Assembly: GCA_029448655.1 (NCBI GenBank)
Contig: JACCLO010000001.1
Span: forward strand, 2,542,001 to 2,606,000
Direction of reading: 5' to 3'
DNA: 64,000 nt
From: Wolfiporia cocos
Lineage: Eukaryota > Basidiomycota > Agaricomycetes > Polyporales > Phaeolaceae
Part shown: piece after piece, positions 11,645 through 19,515 of the stretch
Layout of the letters: every line of letters begins with the position of its first letter
Position numbering within the stretch: the first letter of the stretch is position 1
The notes under the pieces: model-generated
The model's database searches: none
Seen by the model: the letters and a program-made list of their open reading frames with translations, nothing else
What the model was told of the DNA's origin: nothing
Position numbers and translations under genes: made by a program

Positions 11645-12049
11645 GTCCGTGGATCCGAAGCCCTTTTCCCCTCGTTCTGTTTTGTCTAGGGTTTCAACCT
11701 TTACAATGTCGGGGGTCAGGTGCCGTTCGAATATTATCTGGGCTATCCGCATGCCCGGGATAATTCTATGTGCCTTGTCTGAGTAGTTGAAGATAATGGC
11801 CCCAATGTCTCCTCGGTAGTCCGAGTCTATGACTCTGGCTTGTACTACCAATCCGTGTCTGAGGGTGTTGCCTGATCGTCCGGCCAACCTCCCATACGAT
11901 CCTTTTGGGATCTTCATTTTTACTCCCGTGGGGGTAAGTTTCCATCCCCCTGCTGGGATCTCGGTTTCTTCTGCGGCATAAAGGTCGTATCCCGCCGCTT
12001 CTTGGGTTCCCCTTGTTGGAATCTTTCCTTCTGGGGCAATTACCATTTC
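11645..12049 (-). other. dUTPase domain within Gypsy pol
   Basis: All five trimeric-dUTPase motifs appear in order between protease and RT: AGYDLYA (I), GRLAGRSGNT (II), ARVIDSDYRGD (III, with the catalytic Asp region), PGMRIAQ (IV) and RGEKGFGSTD (V, uracil/phosphate loop). The spacing matches the roughly 140-residue family. The enzyme hydrolyses dUTP to dUMP and so limits uracil entry into new cDNA. Motif II departs from the common GRIAPRSG by a Gly for Pro. The stretch itself has no stop or frameshift. Confidence 0.9.
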
Positions 12050-12528
12050 TACCGTATCCATTCGGATTGTGGTTTCTTGTTTCTTTTCTTCTGCCCCCAG
12101 TACTGATCGTACGTCGACTGTTTGGTCCTTCCAGTCGATTGTGGGGTTTTCATCTTTTAGCCATCCATACCCTAGAATCATATTTTCCGTGCCGATTGAC
12201 CCTACCAGGAATCGGACCTTTCGTGTTTTCTGGGTCTTCGGATATCATAGTAGTATGGTGGCTTCTCAATCTATTCGCCCATCTTTGTTTTCGGTTCCGT
12301 CAACGTTTTTGACAATGATCGGATTCTTCAAGGGTTGTGTGGGCACCTTGTATTTTTCTACCACTCTGCTGTGGATCAGGTTCGACATTGCTCCTGAGTC
12401 GATTAATGCATTGCATTTCACGGGTTTTGCCAGCGTCATGATTACCGGGATGAAGAGGGATCGATTCTTCTCGAACGAGGTAATTACATGTGCTGCTTTC
12501 TCGGAGGGTAAGACCGTGGGCTTCCCTC

Positions 12529-14388
12529 CTAGGCAAAATCCTGTTCTCCTATGAGCTGAGGTAGAAGCTCGGGGTTCTTGGCTTTCAGGGCCCTGATCGC
12601 CGTGACCGCTCTGTTTGCGGTGATGCATTCAGTCTCTTCTTCGGAGACTTCTTCGATGCGAGCTTCTTGCTCGGTTTCTTCTTCTTCAGTCTTTCGAGTG
12701 GTCCTTCTGGGATGTGCCGATTTCTTTGGTTTCTTTGGGCAGTCTCTAGACATATGCCCTGGCTGATGGTAGGTGAAACACTTGCCCTTCTTGATGTGAT
12801 TGTCCCTTTCCTGGGTGGTCATTCGATCTACATCCATTGCGTTCGGATCTTTTGGTGTGGTCGTCTGCGGAGCGCTAGTGTGTCCATTATTCTGGTTCGA
12901 GGTTTGCCAAGCCTTTTTCTTGACAAACGGTTTATCCCGCTTTAAGAATATCTTGTACGTATTTTCGTAGTACGAGGCAGCGGACTGCCACTCGTCTATG
13001 GTTGCTCGCAGCGGTCGTACGCCGATGATGTATCGGGTCGTATGTTCTGGTAACCCTTTTTCGAAGAGGGTTATGAGCAGTGCGTTTCCGTCCGCACTGT
13101 ATCAGTCGTACTGGGCCTTCCCGGCCAAGTTATTAAACTCGGTGATATAGTCATCGATGTCCTTTCTGTCCTGGGTTACGTCCAGGATTCTCTTCCATGC
13201 CTTCTGTACTTCTTCGATGGCTCCGAAGGCTTTCTGAAAGTCCGCATCAAACTGTGCGAGACTAGGCGGGAAGAATCGTTTTGTCACAGGGTTCGTATAG
13301 ACCCAATGATAGTTCTGTTTCCATTGACCTGTTTTCCCTTTGTTCGAAATATAAGAGAGGATGAAGATCACTCTCTGAACGTCGTTCTGGAATAACATTT
13401 CGTACATCGTAAACCAGGAATTGCACTGGTTTATGAAGTTCTGCATATTGGATCGTTCCCCGTCGAATACATCTGGGGGGTTGATCTTTATCATCGGGGG
13501 TTGATAGTACGGGTTCGGCACCGGAGGTTGAGCTGGCGGCGCATTCTGTGGTGGAGGTCCTCCTGGGGGTCCTCCTCCTCCCGGGTATCCTCCACCCGGG
13601 TTTCCTGGGTTTCCTCCGGGGTTTCCTGGGTTTCCGCCAGGGATTCCTCCTCCGGGGTTCGTGGGGATTCCTCCTCCGAGTCCTCCAGGAGGGGGGGCAT
13701 TTCCTCCTCCAAGTCCGAAGTTTCCTCCCAGTCCTCCTCCGCTTGTATCTGTGGCGGTTCGTCCAAATAGGCCTGAAGGCCACGTTCCTGGGTTTGTTGT
13801 TCCCATTCCTCCGCTTGGGCTAGTCCAAGACGGATTTCCTCCGCTACCCATTCCGGGTGCGTTCTGTGGGGGGTTTCCAAAGAGGTCTGTTCCTCCAGCC
13901 ATAGACCCAATCCCACTCTGCGCAAAAGCAGATACAAATCCTGGAGGGTCCTGTCCTCCGGTCTGGCTGTTATCTGTTCCTGTAAAGTTTCCAGGATTTC
14001 TCCCATCATCTCCGATGTGCTCAATTCCTGCCATTCCTGTGGCGCCCAAAGGCTGATTCGTATTTCCATCGGCATCGAAGGTTCTGTTGATGGTTTCAGT
14101 TTCGTTTTCGGTCAACGTCGCGGTTGACATCGGAGGGATTTCTCCGAATCGTTTAAACGCTTCACGCGTTATTTCCCAAGCAGTCGTTCCTGCGGAGGGG
14201 TATACTTGTACCCACTTCGATGCCCTATCTTCTCTGGGGATGACAACAATTCCTCCGTGGTTACGGAAGGCTCCAATGGTGTCAGTCCACTCATATCGAT
14301 TGAGTCTGTAGACTCCCTGAATGTCCTCGGGCAAGAGTTCAATCAGTCGTGCTGGGAATTCTGGTCCGAATATCATGTGCCCTTGCAC
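12529..14388 (-). pseudogene. gag: Gypsy Gag with Gly/Pro-rich linker and a damaged zinc knuckle
   Basis: The 620-codon frame starts only 34 nt after the 5' LTR. It has a Gly/Pro/Asn-rich middle (about 13540-13900), a capsid-like retrotransposon Gag region (PPDVFDGERSNMQNFINQC to ITEFNNLAGKAQYD), then one in-frame TGA (13102-13104). It reads on through LFEKGLPEHTTRYIIGV to a zinc knuckle and stops at TAG 12529-12531. The knuckle reads CFTYHQPGHMSRDC, so the second ligand is Tyr where CX2CX4HX4C needs Cys. A TTTT run lies just before the stop (GAT TTT GCC TAG), a plausible -1 slippage site into pol. Gag normally builds the virus-like particle in the cytoplasm. Confidence 0.88.
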
Positions 14389-14410
14389 CGTGGTAGGTGA
14401 GGGTGTGATT

Positions 14411-14422
14411 AGCTCGACCTTC
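14411..14422 (-). other. Self-priming primer-binding site
   Basis: Directly after the 5' LTR the coding strand reads GAAGGTCGAGCT. Its last 11 bases are the exact complement of AGCTCGACCTT, found in the same LTR at 14757-14747, where the transcript is predicted to start. No tRNA-type PBS starting TGG is present. Tf1/sushi-group retrotransposons are known to prime cDNA synthesis with an 11-nt self-primer from their own 5' end, and this layout matches. Confidence 0.8.
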
Positions 14423-14784
14423 TGTTACGGGTCGAATACCCATTCGTATATTCGAGTCACGAATATAGATCGTTCTTCTGCACGTAAGCGTGTAGCCGTA
14501 TGCAAGGCAAGTGCTCGTTAGATGCCTTCAAGTCCTAGGTGGACTTCCTAGGAGATCGTATAATATCCAATATGCGTTAGAGGATATAATCTGTTCAAGT
14601 GCGAGTCTAGTAGAATATAAGACTCGCCTAAGTCCGAGAAGTCACTGTGCACTTCGAGGACTTAGTCGTTTGGTTGCTTGAGCGAGAAATACTGAGCGTA
14701 GTTTCCTACGTTTGAGAACGAGTATAAGACTTCTTGTTTGTACAACAAGGTCGAGCTGAAGAGCTTCGACGGTAAATACATGAG

Positions 14785-14792
14785 TTTATATA
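14785..14792 (-). promoter_or_regulatory. TATA box of the 5' LTR promoter
   Basis: TATATAAA on the minus strand lies 35 nt upstream of AGCTCGACCTT, the sequence that pairs with the primer-binding site. The same box and exact 35-nt spacing occur in the 3' LTR (6511 to 6476) and, as TATATAA, in the unrelated solo LTR (8507 to 8472). The spacing fits a fungal RNA polymerase II start site. Confidence 0.7.
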
Positions 14793-14909
14793 CTACGTTA
14801 GGTTTTCGGGGTCAAGTCTGTCCCAGATGTCACCGATACTACCTACGCTATAGTACCAAACGTTTGATAGGTATGTAGTGATATATCTGAAACGAGAGAT
14901 AGAAATGAT

Positions 14910-15028
14910 GATGGTGGTTGAACACCATCTATCAGCTAAGTAATGATGAAGATGAAACGACGGCAGAGTTGGATCTGCCAGAGATGAAACATATCCCGTA
15001 CGCTGGTACAACTGGGGGTGTACCCAGT
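14910..15028 (-). repeat. LTR hairpin array (5' LTR copy)
   Basis: The second copy of the array has identical stems at 14910-14929 (loop GTTGAA), 14962-14979 (loop GTTGGA) and 15011-15028. In the third hairpin the stem ACTGGG/CCCAGT is kept while the loop has become GGTGTA instead of GTTGTG. Confidence 0.6.
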
Positions 15029-15132
15029 AGAATCACGAGTAGCCAGGGGGTTGGTTGCGCAACAAGTCCCTGTATCGTATTCGCCCGGTGGTGAGTTCTG
15101 TCGATATTCAAAAAATCGAAATAACTGTAACA

Positions 15133-16020
15133 GTATTACTCTCAAGCTCAAGTGACTAAGTCTTCAAAGTGCACCCCTGACTTCTCAGATTTATTCTTGA
15201 CAAGACCACCCTGGGCCCTCAGAGCTAACTGGGGTGAGGCGTGCAGAAGAACACCAAGTTCAGAATGAGGTCTGAACTGTGCACTCTACCCCCTATATAT
15301 ATTAGCATAGTGTTTATACATATATATCCTAGCCGCCAGTAATGGCACTGTGTAGTGAGCGTAGGTGATCATAGAGAGGGTGCTTTAGAAGCACTTAGTG
15401 TGAGTTTAAGTGTGAGTCACATTTTGCCCGTGACAATTCTATAACTCACTCACTGAACTAACTGTATCCTTTAACGTGTATTGGATACATGGCTAGCAAC
15501 TTAGCCCAAATGGATATATCCTCTAACAGGCATTGGATATTGTGCTAAGCACTCTACTTAGTACCAACAAATCCTACACAGACAACAAGTCATGACAGAC
15601 TTGGTGTAGGCAATTTATATTTGTGACTGAATATAACAAACAGGTATATGACCCATAACACATGTCACATGTGATGGTCAAGGCGTAAAATGCAAATGAA
15701 AGTCCTAGACATGAGTCTTTTGGGTATAAAGACCTGGTAAAAACTGTGACATGGTGACAAGCATGTTCATGAATCATGCAGTGGATGAGAATGCATAATC
15801 TAGTTTGGTAATGTTACAGGTGACATTGACATTGGATAGATTCAGTGGGGACAAATTGGGAGTAATAATATTTGCCTATGAATGTGTGACCAGTGATGCA
15901 TTGTATGAGTTGGCTCTGGGTTTGTCTGGAGTTGTGGAAGTCTCACAATGTGGGGTGTAAGCATGTCATGAGTGGTGTGGTCAATGTGAATCTCAAAGAG
16001 CTTTTGTGATTTTTAGATAC
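15133..16020. other. Repeat-derived non-coding stretch, probably LINE 3' region
   Basis: No gene is visible. The stretch follows the stop of the RNase H fragment on the minus strand, so it may be the 3' untranslated part of that LINE. It contains two related hairpins, 15463-15489 (TGTATCC...GGATACA) and 15516-15540 (ATATCC...GGATAT), separated by GGCTA...TAGCC (15491-15506). No poly(A) tail or terminal repeat was recognised. Confidence 0.4.
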
Positions 16021-16428
16021 CTATTGTTGTTGCCAACAACAGATAGCTGTTTGGCGTGCATGTGCATGTAGCCAAGTGAGGGTGGATGGAAGTGCAGTTG
16101 GTAATGTGACTGCAAGTTTCGCTAGTGTGTCTATGGCTTCATTACCAGGGATGCAACTGTGGCTCGGGCACCAGTGAATGGTGATGGATATGTTAGGGTA
16201 TGTGGATAGTATCTCATCGACATGTTGTTGGAAGAGAATGCTGTTAGTCTGACTGGGGTGTTTATGAGTACTGTATTTGGTATCTATGACTGAGGTGTTG
16301 TTGACAAAGAAGTGGATGTTGGAGACAGTGTGCGTGCATTCAGTGAGGTATTTGTAGGTGTACCATGCTGCTCCAGCTATGACCATCATCTCTGCATCGT
16401 AAATGTTGGCTCGATTACCAACACCCAT
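16021..16428 (-). pseudogene. RNase H domain fragment of a LINE-type retrotransposon
   Basis: The 135-residue frame reads as the C-terminal part of an RNase H fold: NIYDAEMMVIAGAAWYTYK near the start (the AE helix), then HFFVNNTSVID and WCPSHSCIPGNEAIDTLAK, matching the WxPGHxxIxGNExAD signature of non-LTR retrotransposons. No reverse transcriptase is found upstream (to about 16690), so this is a 3' scrap, possibly a 5'-truncated insertion. It ends at a TAG-type stop at 16021. Confidence 0.75.
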
Positions 16429-16434
16429 TATGTG

Positions 16435-16955
16435 TTGGGCGACACATCTGCCAAGATGTGTAAGGAAAAAGGCAGTGCCTAGGTGTTGTTATTGGTAGTG
16501 GTGTGGTGTTCGACAGGAACCGCCGGTATCACGTGCATCACCTGTCGCTGTCGTCTAAGGTCGTGACACCACAGTACAGCCATATAGTTGCTGCAGCAAG
16601 TTCTAAACAGAATGCTCGAGAAGCCGCTAAAGTGCTTTCCAAGCTGATATTGTAGTGTGAAAGTAAATTAAATACGATAGCTTCCCACTGGTAAGCTAGA
16701 CGGCGGAGGAGAACGGAATAGTGGCGTGAGCTTGAGGAAAAAGAAAAAATGTAGTTTTGCTAAGCGGTACTACCGATAGAAGCTCGATCAAAACAGAATA
16801 TTTCCTCCAATATGCTGATTGCTGGCTGTAACGTGATTTCGGTCTCCTGTGAACTTGCAGGCTAGAGCGGCGCCAACTTGATTCTCGGCATCCGATCGAC
16901 CCTCTCCGTCTCACTGGACTAATGTGTATGTTCTACCGGCTGGATGGATACAAAG
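16435..16955. other. Border between the transposon island and host genes
   Basis: No gene could be supported. This is the 3' flank of the DUF6533 gene and the upstream remnant of the LINE fragment. Short frames here lack recognisable features. Confidence 0.4.
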
Positions 16956-18665
16956 TCACATCTGCATGATGTGTGACAATAAGAATACTCACAAGCTCCT
17001 CGTTGCGATCAATATCTTCGCGAGGCTCATCATCATCATCATCATCATCGAACAGCAAGCTATCGGGGATGCTATGGTCAAGAGGAGCTCCCATGTTGCC
17101 AACCAACCTGCTTCCGAATTCTATACTTCCTCTGGATCCTATGCCTCTGACCACAAATGACGGATCATTGGACCCGATGCTGTCCCCTTGATCGATATAT
17201 TGGCGCAAATTAAATATGAACCTCGTAATCAAAATCGACGAGATCCTGTCGAATTCAGCAGTGCGCAAATTACATAGCAAGCCAGGGTACTCACACTGGT
17301 ATGAAAATTGTAAAGTAGTCCAAATCAAAGATCTAGACGGCCATCAGGTCAAGTGTTCCAATGATTAGATGGAGATAGTCACAGCCGACCCAGAATAGGA
17401 GGCTTGCTCCATCGCCATTTGTGCAATATTCAATATCAAGAGAACTCTAGATGCATGCGATCATTCTATGGCACTGCATAGTGAATGTGGAAGCGTACAT
17501 AAAGTATCCGGTACCTGCAATAGTCATGTAAACTGAGGCTCGGTGAATTGTGTTCGATCGTCTCACCATCTCTGACAGTCACGACCATCAGAGGTGTCTT
17601 AATTTGAGTGTCGGACACATGTGTTGCCCAAGGGCGTGCATACATCCATGTAGCAACAATTGCAGCCAAATCTGAAACTATGGCGCAGCTACGTGCTGTG
17701 AGGAGGACTATGCAAGATGATATCCGATATATTAGTCTTCTCTGAACCTATACTTATTGACGTACATCTGGGAGAAACCTGATCAGCTCAGATTCCTATC
17801 CATAAATGTGCTGCTTACCTGTCGAATACACTATCAGATAAAGGAAGATTTTGCAGGCATTGTGGTATGCCGAACCAATATACCATATAGGGATGAGATT
17901 CAGAGATGTACATATACTGAAGATTAAATAGTCAGCATACAGAGACAGGGACCATGAGATATAGTCACAGACAGTGTTGGTTGCTGCGGGAACAAGGCCC
18001 GTCAATAAGACCAACAATGTCCAATACCGATTTCGCCCCGCAATAGCGTAGACGCGGAGTGCAGAAAACCCTATGAGATATCATACACAAGATCATCTTG
18101 GTACACATTGCAAGGCATACCCGCCACAATTACTATCGACAAGACGTATGTAATATTGGACAGTACAGTTTGTGCTTCGCAGCTAGTGGATATATGTCTG
18201 GTCAGAATACGCAATCAAGATTAGGAGTGAAACACGCAACATCGATATCTGCCGAGATCGTTAGAACTTTGCTCGTTGCTGCACTCAACGGCTCACCTGA
18301 TCGGGATTCCAAGCGAATATATCAAACGCGTAGGAGATAGCGGTTAACAGGAGCACATATCGATTGAAGAGAAGGAGAATAGTGGGTCCTGTCATATGAT
18401 ATCGCCAAATAGCAAGAACCTCTCGGTCGAAAGTGATGATGTGCTCGTAAACCGCCAGCGCTATACGCAGGTCTATTAGGTAACGAAATGGATGACTGGA
18501 TGTGGGCTACCAGCAGCAGCAGCGCTACAATAGTATGAGATATCACTGACGCCAAAATTCCATCCAGGATGTTATCCACAAGCAGCACGGCGCATTGGAG
18601 CATACTTACATCGGCGTCAGATATGCAATCTCCTCTGCAGCAGGAAAAGTTGTAGGCGAAGACAT
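16956..18665 (-). CDS. DUF6533-type seven-helix membrane protein
   Basis: A multi-exon gene matching a large basidiomycete family of plasma- or endomembrane proteins of unknown function. Exon 1 (18610-18665) codes MSSPTTFPAAEEIAYLTP. Exon 2 (18297-18495) has the hallmark VYEHIITFDREV followed by LLLFNRYVLLLTAISYAFD. Later exons give GFSALRVYAIAGRNRYW, LLVLLTGLVPAATNTV, VATWMYARPW, KTPLMVVTVRDG, and near 17200 ISSILITRFIFNLR. The cytoplasmic tail has RLVGNMGAPL and a run of seven Asp from an ATC/GAT microsatellite (about 17030-17055). The last intron leaves a short final exon ending at 16956. Some internal splice phases could not be settled. This is the first intact host gene beside the transposon island. 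Confidence 0.8.
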
Positions 18666-19515
18666 CTCGTCAGCACGGAGTGTCTTGAACTATCGGGAAT
18701 ACTGCAGAAATATGTGGCGCAAGTGGAACCTCATATATGCCGTCCGGTCCTGTACTTTGTTGGTAACCAGAAAAAGTTGTTACGACCTCCTCGTACGATC
18801 CATTTGTGTTTCACGTGCGAGTGCGGACCAGCATCCGTGCATCATGTTGCTCTTCCCGCAGCTGTGAGATTCTGGTTGAGCAGACGTCCGAGATGGAGAC
18901 GAATGCATCTGCCTTCGCTAGAGAGGCTGTTGTGAGCATCGATGACCCATCGTATGTTTTATGGATATATCTCCCACCGCGCCATTTTGACGAAGTGACT
19001 ACACAGAACCCGCCCTAGCGACTTGAATCTGTGGTCAGTTCGACACCGACAAATGCCTTCCAGAGCCGAATGCCCATGATATCCCACCGTCAAAGCGGCT
19101 GATGGGCACAGGACGCACCGGCCTCTGACCGATGGTCAGATGTGAGCCGCCGAGAGCATGGCTCATATGGGATGTTCTGCATGTTGGAGAGACCAACTGT
19201 TGGCCGAACGCGGGAGTTGAGGTCCTCGCCATGGCTTGGATATTTGACTCGCTTTGTCTTTTTCAGAATAAACCTCGTTACCGTTGGAAGTTTTTGTCAT
19301 ATGGTGCCACAAGATGAATTGTCGTTCATAAGAAGTGTTCGGAATACATTTTTTCGCTATCGACCTTGTGCGGGATGCCGCACCCGCGTGATCGAGCGGG
19401 GTTGATTTGATCGGAAGCGGAGGCCACTCCGAGGAAAGCCCGCCGCCAGCTGTTCGCTGTTATCCTGCGCCCCGCTGCATCGCTGCTCTCGCTCGCTTTC
19501 TCTGCTCTCACCGCC
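18666..19515. promoter_or_regulatory. Divergent intergenic region, DUF6533 / R3H-associated genes
   Basis: About 850 bp separate two divergently read genes, so both promoters should lie here. No open frame has coding features. No clear TATA box could be assigned. Confidence 0.4.

Larger units (their letters stand above)
7952..12628 (-). pseudogene. pol: Gypsy pol polyprotein: protease, dUTPase, RT, RNase H, integrase, chromodomain
   Basis: The frame opens inside the end of gag in the -1 frame. The aspartic protease site is ALIDSGAMSNLI (about 12390). Two in-frame TGA codons follow (near 12254 and 12242), where Trp fits. The dUTPase lies at 11645-12049. RT has SPMASPFFFVPKKDNG and the catalytic YMDDILIF; RNase H has EADASQYATGAVL. 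Integrase has the HHCC finger (YHDSIPAGH...CAICQQMK) and core residues in VDF, SDRGPQF and QTERMNQQIE. A one-base frameshift lies near 9527, at the AAAA in LPKV/KSPMM. A solo LTR (8295-8836) splits GPTTY from WLQLPTSWRIHPVFH. The chromodomain (about 8000-8150) has YFVKWKGY and NSWED, then the TGA at 7952. Chromodomains steer integration to marked chromatin in related elements. Confidence 0.93.
6143..15132 (-). mobile_element. Ty3/Gypsy chromodomain LTR retrotransposon with dUTPase and a third ORF, inactive
   Basis: This is an almost complete 8,990-bp element read on the minus strand. The order is 5' LTR (14423-15132), primer-binding site directly after it, gag (14388-12529), pol in the -1 frame (12628-7952), a third ORF (7958-6906), polypurine tract (6852-6865) and 3' LTR (6143-6851). 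Both LTRs start TGTTA and end TAACA on the coding strand. Pol carries protease, dUTPase, RT, RNase H, integrase and a C-terminal chromodomain, which places it among chromoviruses. Self-priming signals resemble those known from Tf1/sushi elements. In-frame stops in gag, pol and ORF3, a pol frameshift near 9527 and a solo LTR at 8295-8836 disable it. The outer 5-bp flanks (cagcg and gtatt) do not match, so no target-site duplication is visible. Confidence 0.92.
14423..15132 (-). repeat. 5' LTR of the Gypsy element
   Basis: This 710-bp copy matches 6143-6851. On the minus strand it runs TGTTACAG...CCGTAACA. It carries the U3 hairpin array (14910-15028), TATA box (14785-14792), predicted start (14757) and an R/U5 hairpin with arms 14629-14642 and 14651-14664. 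The hairpin arms are the same in both LTRs while its loop differs. The next bases to the right do not repeat the left flank. Confidence 0.95.

Noticed and set aside
7791..13104. TGA read as Trp in the Gypsy element (alternative code or programmed readthrough)
   Set aside because: Pol and the third ORF themselves end at TGA codons, so TGA is used as a true stop; mutation is simpler.
13491..14075. Long Glu-rich and Gly/Pro-rich frames over the gag region on both strands
   Set aside because: They arise from the GGG/CCT-rich linker of Gag and lack any domain; the Gag frame alone carries the capsid and knuckle motifs.
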